Origin: Methanosarcinales archaeon
GTDB taxonomy: Archaea > Halobacteriota > Methanosarcinia > Methanosarcinales > Methanogasteraceae
Assembly (NCBI GenBank): GCA_030666765.1
Contig: DAOUXE010000003.1
Span: 1-13,645, forward strand
Direction of reading: 5' to 3'
Length of the DNA: 13,645 bases
The translations under genes and the position numbers were made by a program. Under the pieces are notes generated by a model. It was given only the letters and a program-made list of their open reading frames with translations, was not told where the DNA came from and ran no database searches. Of the stretch, positions 7,721 to 13,645 are shown one piece after another. Numbering within the stretch: position 1 is the stretch's first letter; each line of letters begins with the position of its first letter.

Positions 7721-8569
7721 TCATCTATGACTCAGTGTACTTGCACTTTTTCGAGTCACTCTCTGATTTGAAGGGGGGTCCGGGTTTGCATTGGGGGGTA
7801 CTTCATGCAGATCACGGAACGGATCTCCGAATCTAATTATTTTTACATTTTTGTGTGTTTGAGTTTTAACATCATCAATTTTATCAACGAATAAATAACC
7901 GTTCACTATATCAGATTCGAATATTTTTCCTTTTTCTTCAAAATATCCGCCATCACTTTTAATTAGAGCCATACACTCCAGCAATTCCTTGAGACCCCGT
8001 GCAGCGTACTCTTTTAAATCGGTGTATTTCACTTCGCCGATGAAGATCTGTTCTGGGTTATCGGAGCCTTTTTTATATTTTTCTAATAGGATATCAGGTC
8101 TTCCACCCCAGAAAGAATCTCCTCTCTCAAGAGAGAAGACTTCGGAACGCATTCCTTTCCATTTTCTGAAAACATTTTTCTCCCTCGCCAGATAACCGTC
8201 TTTATCTATGATTGTATCCTTGAATACATCTTCATATTTTTCTAAGAATTGAAAACTTCCATTACTGTCATGATAGATTCTATAAATGCAATCGCTATCC
8301 TCCCACTCAGCAACTATGTTATTTGTTCCATCTGTTATATTAAATTTAACATCTTTTAATTCTTTTCCAGATTTCACCCCAATCACCCGTATAACCCAAT
8401 ACAACTCAAACAGAACTTCGGTTCTTTCTGGTTTGATAAAAGTATTTCTGAGTAACTCTTTTGCTTCTTCCGAATCCAAATCATGTTTCATGATTTTGTT
8501 ATATCTTAATAGTAATCTGGCGGCATCTCTATAAAATTTGTTTCGAGATTTGCTGACAGAATGGATCAT
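7721..8569 (-). CDS. PD-(D/E)XK nuclease-like protein, probably N-terminally truncated
   Basis: The 282-residue protein has a clear restriction-type nuclease core: GGRPDILLEKYKK (D159), then IFIGEVKYTD (E179, K181), spaced as in the PD-(D/E)XK fold, followed by a long helix (YAARGLKELLECMALIK). The preceding region, FYRDAARLLLRYNKIM and TEVLFELYWVIRVI, resembles the central part of McrC/DUF2357-like restriction proteins, which normally have several hundred residues more at the N-terminus. Here an in-frame TGA sits directly before the ATG, no ribosome-binding site is seen, and fsr's terminator lies just upstream. The gene is strikingly AT-rich compared with valS and fsr, which suggests horizontal acquisition. 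The last 25 residues (Pro/Asn/Arg/Ser-rich) look unrelated to the fold. It may be a C-terminal remnant of a DNA-cleaving defence protein. Activity is uncertain. Confidence 0.65.
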   Translation of the reverse strand: MIHSVSKSRNKFYRDAARLLLRYNKIMKHDLDSEEAKELLRNTFIKPERTEVLFELYWVIRVIGVKSGKELKDVKFNITDGTNNIVAEWEDSDCIYRIYHDSNGSFQFLEKYEDVFKDTIIDKDGYLAREKNVFRKWKGMRSEVFSLERGDSFWGGRPDILLEKYKKGSDNPEQIFIGEVKYTDLKEYAARGLKELLECMALIKSDGGYFEEKGKIFESDIVNGYLFVDKIDDVKTQTHKNVKIIRFGDPFRDLHEVPPNANPDPPSNQRVTRKSASTLSHR

Positions 8570-8610
8570 TCATCGTGCATCTAATTTCAGCAGCAAGATA
8601 CGCAAATGCG

Positions 8611-8618
8611 TTTATACT
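8611..8618 (-). promoter_or_regulatory. Candidate TATA box of the nuclease gene, followed by a small palindrome
   Basis: AGTATAAA on the minus strand lies about 45 nt before the ATG at 8569, just beyond fsr's terminator. Directly downstream is CGCA-AA-TGCG (8601-8610), an inverted repeat that could be an operator between the TATA box and the start site. Confidence 0.3.
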
Positions 8619-8630
8619 TACCTATACGTT

Positions 8631-8683
8631 AAAAAAAGCAGAAACCGCGGAGATTATGGAGGGGAGCTGCAATCTCAGCGGTT
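8631..8683 (-). terminator. Hairpin terminator of fsr
   Basis: Just after the fsr stop, the minus strand forms AACCGC-GAGATT pairing with AATCTC-GCGGTT (8678-8683 and 8671-8676 with 8650-8655 and 8643-8648). There is one 1x1 mismatch and a 15-nt loop. It is followed within a few bases by seven T residues (8631-8637). Stem plus T-tract is a strong transcription end, so fsr is probably monocistronic. Confidence 0.7.
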
Positions 8684-8696
8684 AAATAAGGTACTA

Positions 8697-10625
8697 TCAC
8701 ACCTGATCCAGAACTTCTTTGATGAACTTGCCCTCGCCGACGTTCTTCATCACATTCCCAAGCCTCTCGCGACCAGGTTTCGTCTTGTGCGTGACAAGCG
8801 TCTTTGCAACGGCATCGATTAACCCGGGAATCTCTTCCGCCGTACAGAATGACTTTAAGAGTATTCCATCAGCAGGTCTCCTTGCATCGTTTGCGCCGAT
8901 CCACATCGCGTATCCACGTTCCTTCTCGATTGCAGCTTCGTTCGGACATCCCCTGATACACCATCCGCAGGTTACGCACTTGTCCTTGTCAATTACCGCC
9001 TTTCCAAGAACGATTGAGATCGCATCGACCCTGCAGAGTTCGGCACACCGTCCACAGCCGTTGCACTTCTCCGTATCGATCTCAGGGCGCACCTGCCCGA
9101 TAAGACCGACGTCGTGGCGCTTGGATCGCACACAATCGTTAGCGCATCCTGAGATCCCAATCTTCATCTTATGTGGCGTCAGTCGCTGAGCAAACGCCAT
9201 TGTGAGCTCTCCTGCTAGTTTCTTGGTCTCGACAAGCCCTTCCGTGCAGTAGTCCATCCCGACGCATGCTGAGACGTACCCCATCCCGATCGTTGCAAGA
9301 CCGCTCGCATAGATCTCGCTCATCAATGTGTCCACGTTCGTGCCTGGAACGCCCTGAATCTCGACGGTCTGCCTTGATGTAAACTCGAGTGTCCCATCAC
9401 CGTACTTATTAGCGAGTTCAACTACTTTCGCAAGCGAATCTGCACCCATCAATCCTGAATTGGTCTTTATCTTGACATAGAACGTACCTTTGACCTCTCC
9501 CACGACACCTGGATAGTCTGATGCCCAGTAGAACTTGACCTTCTTTCCTTCACCGAGCCTACGAGCAAGTTCCCATTTGAACCGCTGCATCTTGAGAGCC
9601 GCAAACTCCTCGATCCTGTGAAGGTCTATATCCGGCTTTGTCTCGATGTATCCGGCTTCCTCTGCTGCTTTGATCAGCTCGACACCTTTTTGCGTCCGTC
9701 CCATCAGGGTTGTCCAGCCATTACCAGAGCCCATATATCCTGCCGATATGTCAGAGAGTTTGGAGACTGCATCCCTGCATATCACGCAGCCGTCCTGAAC
9801 ACAGCCCGCATTCCAGAGATCATTGAGATCGAAACCGTGTTCGCCGGAATCGGTCGTCACAACCAGTTCGTCGAGGTGTATGGCAGCTCTCCGGATATCG
9901 CTTATGGCAACACCCTTCTCTTCCATGAACTTTTCCAGCTTGCCATAGTTGAAGTTCTCGGTGCAGAACAAGCCGATAACGTAAGCAATGTTAGGAACCT
10001 TGATCTTCTCGCCGTTCTCGCCAACCTCGTAGCCGTGCGACATCATGCCTGGGAAGAACTGGGTCTTTCTGACCCCGTAGACGTGGCATGGCAGCCCGAC
10101 TACAGCGGCATTCGTGATGTCGCCCGCATCCTTGATCGCGGAGAGCACAGGAACTGCGGAGTATTTCGAGCCAGCGGAATCGAGCAGTTCTTCCTTTGAC
10201 CGAACAACGCGTGAACTCGGCTTTCCTGCGTCACCGGTTGCGATCACGCCATCGATCAAGCCATTGTCCATGCAGTAGGAGAGAAGAGCGGTCACTGCGC
10301 CGCCGTCCTGTCCGGCTTCTTGTATCGCGGGATCGGTTGCTCGTACCGCAACAAGTGTTTCGTACTGTCCGAGTAGCGCTGGCGGTTTTGCTTTGAAGCC
10401 AAAGATATTCGGACCGATCTTTGATGCGAAGGTGACCACGCGCTGGCAGACGTCCTTGCACGCGCCCTGCCCGTTTCTCGGACACTCTTCCTTAAGCGCG
10501 GGACCATCTTCCCGAAACTCAATTCTGTCATTCGGACAGATCGCGGCACATGCGCCGCAGAATGTACATAATCCTGTGTCGACGACCTCGTCCCGCAGGA
10601 ACCATTTATATTCTTCGTTTGCCAT
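8697..10625 (-). CDS. fsr: F420H2-dependent sulfite/nitrite reductase (Fsr family)
   Basis: A 642-residue fusion enzyme that moves electrons from reduced F420 through iron-sulfur clusters to siroheme. Domains in order: an N-terminal ferredoxin (Cys20, 23, 26, 30 plus ECP and ACKDVC around 48-60); an FrhB/FdhB-like F420H2 dehydrogenase (about 75-330, with AGQDGGAVTALL and GLPCHVYG); then a sulfite/nitrite reductase half. The siroheme-[4Fe-4S] ligands are visible as C454-X5-C460 and C494-X3-C498, with a 2x[4Fe-4S] ferredoxin insert (Cys521-531 and 550-560). I start at the second ATG (10625), because AAGGAGTG lies just before it; the upstream ATG at 10658 adds 11 residues without such a site. 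Fsr detoxifies sulfite in hydrogenotrophic methanogens. As I recall, the Methanosarcinales/ANME group-II form can instead reduce nitrite, so the substrate is open. It is divergent from an Lrp-family regulator. Confidence 0.93.
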   Translation of the reverse strand: MANEEYKWFLRDEVVDTGLCTFCGACAAICPNDRIEFREDGPALKEECPRNGQGACKDVCQRVVTFASKIGPNIFGFKAKPPALLGQYETLVAVRATDPAIQEAGQDGGAVTALLSYCMDNGLIDGVIATGDAGKPSSRVVRSKEELLDSAGSKYSAVPVLSAIKDAGDITNAAVVGLPCHVYGVRKTQFFPGMMSHGYEVGENGEKIKVPNIAYVIGLFCTENFNYGKLEKFMEEKGVAISDIRRAAIHLDELVVTTDSGEHGFDLNDLWNAGCVQDGCVICRDAVSKLSDISAGYMGSGNGWTTLMGRTQKGVELIKAAEEAGYIETKPDIDLHRIEEFAALKMQRFKWELARRLGEGKKVKFYWASDYPGVVGEVKGTFYVKIKTNSGLMGADSLAKVVELANKYGDGTLEFTSRQTVEIQGVPGTNVDTLMSEIYASGLATIGMGYVSACVGMDYCTEGLVETKKLAGELTMAFAQRLTPHKMKIGISGCANDCVRSKRHDVGLIGQVRPEIDTEKCNGCGRCAELCRVDAISIVLGKAVIDKDKCVTCGWCIRGCPNEAAIEKERGYAMWIGANDARRPADGILLKSFCTAEEIPGLIDAVAKTLVTHKTKPGRERLGNVMKNVGEGKFIKEVLDQV

Positions 10626-10652
10626 AATATTCACTCCTTGTAAAGTTGTGTT

Positions 10653-10664
10653 GCACAATTGTGC
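10653..10664. promoter_or_regulatory. Perfect 12-bp palindrome near the fsr start site
   Basis: GCACAATTGTGC is a perfect palindrome lying 29-38 nt downstream of fsr's TATA box, that is at or just after the expected transcription start. A protein bound here would block fsr transcription. It differs from the CGTAA-N5-TTACG palindrome on the other side of the TATA box, so two inputs are possible. Confidence 0.45.
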
Positions 10665-10690
10665 TTATGTCTTCTTGTTGTCTACACCCC

Positions 10691-10698
10691 TATATAAA
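10691..10698 (-). promoter_or_regulatory. TATA box of fsr
   Basis: TTTATATA on the minus strand is a near-consensus archaeal TATA box. The expected start is around 10668-10671, which leaves a leader of about 45 nt carrying the AAGGAGTG ribosome-binding site before the ATG at 10625. Confidence 0.65.
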
Positions 10699-10703
10699 GA
10701 TTT

Positions 10704-10718
10704 CGTAATACTGTTACG
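10704..10718. promoter_or_regulatory. Palindromic operator CGTAA-N5-TTACG between fsr and the Lrp-family gene
   Basis: CGTAATACTGTTACG is a perfect 5-bp inverted repeat with a 5-bp spacer. It lies just upstream of fsr's TATA box (5 nt away) and also upstream of the regulator's TATA box. A near-identical 15-mer (13493-13507) lies in the same relative place before the cytochrome gene. The position upstream of TATA suits an activator of the Lrp type. The bound protein is not known; the neighbouring regulator is the obvious candidate. Confidence 0.5.
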
Positions 10719-10735
10719 GATTTCGCTACACAATA

Positions 10736-10743
10736 TTTTTATA
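10736..10743 (+). promoter_or_regulatory. TATA box of the Lrp-family regulator gene
   Basis: TTTTTATA is centred about 26 nt before the ATG at 10766. This is the archaeal TATA-to-start distance, so the mRNA is probably leaderless. That agrees with the absence of a ribosome-binding site. Confidence 0.55.
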
Positions 10744-10765
10744 CCGTCAAGACATAGTAGTATCT

Positions 10766-11284
10766 ATGGAAGATCATCGCAATCATGAAATCAAGTGCTG
10801 GAAAAAGGAGTCGTGCGAGGGTCTACTCGAGACGCTGGCGGTAGATGACATCGACCTGGATATCATCAAGATATTGAGCGAGAACGCGAGGATGAGTAAT
10901 GTCGATATCGCAAACAAGATCAGTGTGAGCGAGGGAACGGTCCGACGAAGAATTGCCGAGATGGCTAAAAATAAGGTGATCGAAGGTTTCGTCTTACTTC
11001 TTAACTGCGAAGAAGCGGAGAAATGTGTCAAGGCATTCGTAAGTATTGAGATTGCTGATTCAAACCTGCAGAGCGTAGCTGATAAACTGCTCAAGGATCA
11101 TGAGCATATTATCGCCCTGTATCGCACAAGTACACGATTCAATCTATTAAGTGAGGTCATGTTCAGGTCTATCATCGAACTGCAAGAGTTTATCGACGGA
11201 TGTCACAAAATAGAGGGCATCGTAGACTTGGATGTGAAGATGGTGATCGGATCGTACAAGAAATGCCTGTGGACCGGGATATGA
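10766..11284 (+). CDS. Lrp/AsnC-family transcriptional regulator with cysteine pairs
   Basis: A 172-residue DNA-binding regulator. After an N-terminal extension of about 25 residues comes an AsnC-type helix-turn-helix (about 27-75: DDIDLDIIKILSENARMSN, then SVSEGTVRRRIAEM). A RAM/ligand-binding alpha-beta domain follows (about 88-165). Six Cys residues are present, four of them in two CX5C pairs: Cys11/Cys17 in the extension and Cys81/Cys87 in the hinge between the domains. These could sense redox state or bind a metal or cluster; this is inference. The ATG is fixed by the TATA box, which predicts a leaderless transcript. The gene diverges from fsr with a palindrome between them, so it probably controls fsr, and perhaps the cytochrome gene and itself. 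Confidence 0.9.
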   Translation: MEDHRNHEIKCWKKESCEGLLETLAVDDIDLDIIKILSENARMSNVDIANKISVSEGTVRRRIAEMAKNKVIEGFVLLLNCEEAEKCVKAFVSIEIADSNLQSVADKLLKDHEHIIALYRTSTRFNLLSEVMFRSIIELQEFIDGCHKIEGIVDLDVKMVIGSYKKCLWTGI

Positions 11285-11332
11285 GTTTCTAACGCAAGCG
11301 TAACGAAGGAACCATCCCATGGCATAGTAGCG

Positions 11333-11352
11333 GGGCATGCGGGAACATGCCC
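11333..11352 (+). terminator. Hairpin after the Lrp-family gene
   Basis: GGGCATG and CATGCCC form a 7-bp stem with a 6-nt loop, 48 nt after the regulator's stop and just before the 3' end of the convergent DUF302 pseudogene. No T-tract follows on either strand, so its role as a terminator is only probable. Confidence 0.35.
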
Positions 11353-11359
11353 GCAGTCA

Positions 11360-11855
11360 TCACTCAGCAAATCCGAGTGTCTTCTTATCGTCAGCCGCGA
11401 CCTTCGACATTGTCTGATCGACCGCACCACCGAAGACCTTACCACTTACCCATCATGCCGACATTCATCGACGCAACGTATGTGTTGCCACCCGACTTCT
11501 CGTAGATCGCAACAGAGCATGGCATCATCACAGCAACGTATTTGGTGTCATCCGCCATCAGGAGCCTTGTTGCGTACGCTACCTGGCACATCCGAATGAC
11601 ATTGATTCTGCCGATATCGCCTTTACCGGCATCTATGGCAGACTTTTGGAAGTCATAGACCTATCGAAACCTTCCACCCCCCGCTCTCTATTTGCGACGA
11701 ATTGTATCAACAGTCGTGTCGAAGTCGTAGGGGCTCTTCTCTTCGTGAATCATCAGTCTTGGTGCCGCAATCTTCGTGACGAGCACCATGACAATAATTC
11801 CAATGATAAAACCTCCGGCAGTAAAACCAACTATTTCAATCATATCCATCTCCAT
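11360..11855 (-). pseudogene. DUF302-family membrane-anchored protein, pseudogene
   Basis: The gene starts at an ATG with an ideal GGAGG site 5 nt upstream (11861-11865). It opens with one membrane helix (GFTAGGFIIGIIVMVLV), then SPYDFDTTVDTIRR, typical of the start of a DUF302 domain. The domain is then broken. TAG stands at 11688-11690 after 55 codons. Frame disturbances follow near a run of six G's (11677-11682). A long readable stretch comes next (YDFQKSAIDAGKGDIGRINV, with ATRLLMADDTKYVAVMMP). Finally a 7-bp near-tandem duplication at 11438-11451 shifts the frame before the last segment, VFGGAVDQTMSKVAADDKKT. DUF302 has no firmly known function. Removing the lesions would give about 160 residues. 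It follows the cytochrome gene but lies beyond that gene's terminator. Confidence 0.85.
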
Positions 11856-11870
11856 ATCTACCTCCTGTTA

Positions 11871-11905
11871 GTAAAAATAAAAAAGAGTGGATGGATAGCC
11901 ATCCA
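11871..11905 (-). terminator. Terminator of the cytochrome gene
   Basis: On the minus strand TGGATGG-CTAT-CCATCCA forms a perfect 7-bp stem with a 4-nt loop (11888-11905), followed by CTCTTTTTTATTTTT (11871-11885). It begins 20 nt after the cytochrome stop and separates that gene from the DUF302 pseudogene. Confidence 0.75.
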
Positions 11906-11924
11906 TCTCTCCATCTCAATCGAT

Positions 11925-13424
11925 TCAGTTCCGCATCCGCAGCAGATATGCTACAGTCATAAGCCCGCCGAGTGCCGGAATAATTTCGAAACCAGGTGTG
12001 GCTGCTATTGGTTCGTCTGCGCCTTCACCGGCTCCTGTCCCTGTTTTGCCCTTCGCGTTGAAATCAGCGAGATTCACACTCTCGCCCGGCTTTGTTGCGC
12101 TGATCAGGTTTCCTGATGCGTCCTTCTCGACATCGTATCCGAGTGTCTCAAAGTCGATAACGTGGTCTTTGTGACAGTCCTTGCATGTCCGTGCATCCTC
12201 TTTCGGCGATACTCCATGGAAGAGTCCAAGATATCGTTCGGTGTCCACATACCGGACCGGGTCGTAGATCTTGCCTGTCGCTACAAATATCGCATGAGTC
12301 ATGTTGCCCGTCTCCTTAACCGTCTTGTGCCTGTACGGCAGCAGGTGCGTACCATCCCATGACTGTCTGCCCCGGTGAAACCTTGCTGCGTATATCTTTG
12401 ATGCAGGATCATCGATTCCGCCGACCGGCTTTGCCATCATCACGGCACCGTCATCACCACACACAACCGGATCTGCGAGATCAACGATCTCAGACATCCG
12501 GTTCCACCAGACATGAATCGGTGCAGGATTGCTCTCGCGAACGGTCGTCAGGTGATACAGGTTTTCCTTACCAAGATACGTATCTTCCCAGTCACGGGAC
12601 GTCTCAACAGTCTGCACCTTGCCATACGCTGTTACGTGGCATGCGGTGCAGTAGATCCGATCCGTGTGCTTATTGTACATCGAACCTTCTGCGTGAGGCT
12701 CGCTGCCGTGACATCTTATGTCGTCACAGGTGACCGGAACATCGGTATCATCGATACGCAGGTCCATGCCCCTGCCCGATACATGATGATTCACGAACGT
12801 GTGGCAGTCCTGACATGCCATGCCAGTGCTCATGTGAACATCGAGGTCTTGTGAGACGTTTGCAGCACCCATTCCAAGTTCAAGATTGCCCCGCTTGTTG
12901 TTGTCTCCACCGCTCGCCAGTGCATGGCAGCGCAGGCACATCTCACGCGTCGGCAGTCTGACATTTCGGGCCGCTGCCGTCGCATCAATCGATGGATCAG
13001 GACCTGACGCGGTCTTCTTGTAGTTTGGTGCATGACAGATCAGACAGTCGATCTTCTCAACCGAAAAATCGTGTTCGGGTAAGCCATAGCCCGCGTGACA
13101 CTTGCCGCATAGGGCTTCATTCGATTTTACGGCGATGCAGAAGTCATTTATGCCAACAAGTTTGCCTGTCGGCTCGCCTTCCTTCCCGACAACGTGTGTC
13201 GCCTCACCCATCCACGTGTTGTGGACCGACGTTGCGAAGTCCTCACCCTCCTGCTGGTGGCACGCAAGACAGGTTTCAGCGCCCGCATATTCATGGATGC
13301 TGGTGTGCACCCCATCGGATGCAGCTGATACTGCCGGCGCGAGCAACAGACAGGAAAGTAGAGCGACAATTATCCCTGACACCATTTTGGTATTGCGTAG
13401 TGGGGTTTTCGTATTTCGATTCAT
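11925..13424 (-). CDS. Exported octaheme cytochrome c with PGF-CTERM surface anchor
   Basis: A 499-residue secreted electron-transfer protein. Residues 1-35 are a Sec-type signal peptide with a hydrophobic core (VSGIIVALLSCLLLAPAVSA). Eight heme-binding motifs follow: CLACH 52, CGKCH 106, CLICH 127, CLRCH 163, CQDCH 204, the unusual CX4CH form CDDIRCH 233, CTACH 259 and CKDCH 414. A Gly/Thr-rich linker (about 455-476) leads to a C-terminal PGF-CTERM signal (PGFEIIPALGGLMTVAYLL plus basic end), processed by archaeosortase, so the protein should be lipid-anchored in the S-layer zone. Size and heme layout resemble the octaheme tetrathionate-reductase-like and MmcA-like cytochromes of Methanosarcinales/ANME. 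Which one is closest needs alignment. A GGAG site precedes the ATG by 12 nt. The gene shares a putative operator with fsr and has its own terminator. Confidence 0.9.
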   Translation of the reverse strand: MNRNTKTPLRNTKMVSGIIVALLSCLLLAPAVSAASDGVHTSIHEYAGAETCLACHQQEGEDFATSVHNTWMGEATHVVGKEGEPTGKLVGINDFCIAVKSNEALCGKCHAGYGLPEHDFSVEKIDCLICHAPNYKKTASGPDPSIDATAAARNVRLPTREMCLRCHALASGGDNNKRGNLELGMGAANVSQDLDVHMSTGMACQDCHTFVNHHVSGRGMDLRIDDTDVPVTCDDIRCHGSEPHAEGSMYNKHTDRIYCTACHVTAYGKVQTVETSRDWEDTYLGKENLYHLTTVRESNPAPIHVWWNRMSEIVDLADPVVCGDDGAVMMAKPVGGIDDPASKIYAARFHRGRQSWDGTHLLPYRHKTVKETGNMTHAIFVATGKIYDPVRYVDTERYLGLFHGVSPKEDARTCKDCHKDHVIDFETLGYDVEKDASGNLISATKPGESVNLADFNAKGKTGTGAGEGADEPIAATPGFEIIPALGGLMTVAYLLRMRN

Positions 13425-13474
13425 TATAGTATATTTCTCCTTCTGTATATCAACATAGATACTACGATTTCAAC

Positions 13475-13482
13475 TAATTTAT
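13475..13482 (-). promoter_or_regulatory. Candidate TATA box of the cytochrome gene
   Basis: ATAAATTA on the minus strand lies 50-58 nt before the cytochrome ATG. Transcription would start near 13450, leaving a leader of about 25 nt that contains the GGAG site. The word is only a moderate TATA match. Confidence 0.4.
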
Positions 13483-13507
13483 CTACGTTATGCGTAGTAA
13501 TATTACG
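13483..13507. promoter_or_regulatory. Palindrome cluster upstream of the cytochrome promoter
   Basis: Two overlapping inverted repeats lie just upstream of the TATA-like element: CTACG-ttatg-CGTAG (13483-13497) and CGTAG-taata-TTACG (13493-13507). The second matches the fsr-side palindrome CGTAA-tactg-TTACG in both arms except one base, with the same 5-bp spacer. The whole repeat cluster begins directly next to the TATA-like element, as an activator site would. The remaining upstream sequence to the window end holds no recognisable gene. Confidence 0.5.
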
Positions 13508-13645
13508 ACAACCTATTTTAACATTTTGGTACAGCCATCTTCGGATACTATTGTGGCACTGTTCAGAAATCTAGTGATAGCCGAACATTATACCTCAATC
13601 TCACATCATTTTCACCATGTTGCAGGTGGTAAAACAATTTCATGA

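Noticed and set aside
13617..13645. Start of a plus-strand gene running off the right end (ATG at 13617)
   Set aside because: Only nine codons are visible, with no ribosome-binding site. The upstream ATTATAC is weak. The evidence is too little to call a gene.

Overview
The window comes from an archaeon, most likely of the Methanosarcinales/ANME group of Euryarchaeota. It carries archaeal pelota, an archaeal-type valyl-tRNA synthetase, an F420-dependent sulfite/nitrite reductase (Fsr family) and a multiheme cytochrome c with a PGF-CTERM archaeosortase tail. Several genes have TATA-box promoters of archaeal type. The lineage is inferred from gene content and was not tested.

Layout. Positions 1-564 hold no gene but contain a short MITE-like element. 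Pelota (565-1731, minus) and a ribbon-helix-helix-like protein gene (2241-3284, plus) diverge across a 0.5 kb gap. The latter heads a tight plus-strand cluster with a 28-residue membrane peptide and a Nudix-TrmO fusion (3392-4210). From 4211 to 5025 lies a gene-poor stretch whose right end is a decayed TIR-domain gene just downstream of valS (5026-7680, minus). Upstream of valS is an AT-rich, probably truncated PD-(D/E)XK nuclease gene (7721-8569, minus).

The right third looks like one redox/electron-transfer module: fsr (8697-10625, minus) with its own terminator; a divergent Lrp/AsnC regulator (10766-11284, plus) with two CX5C cysteine pairs; a DUF302 pseudogene (11360-11855, minus); and an S-layer-type octaheme cytochrome c (11925-13424, minus) with its own terminator. 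The same palindrome, CGTA(A/G)-N5-TTACG, occurs just upstream of the TATA-like element of both fsr and the cytochrome. This suggests that the adjacent Lrp-family regulator controls both.

The window also shows much gene decay. The TIR gene and the DUF302 gene both have stops and frameshifts, the nuclease gene looks N-terminally truncated, and a possible zinc-ribbon transposase relic lies near 1964-2128.
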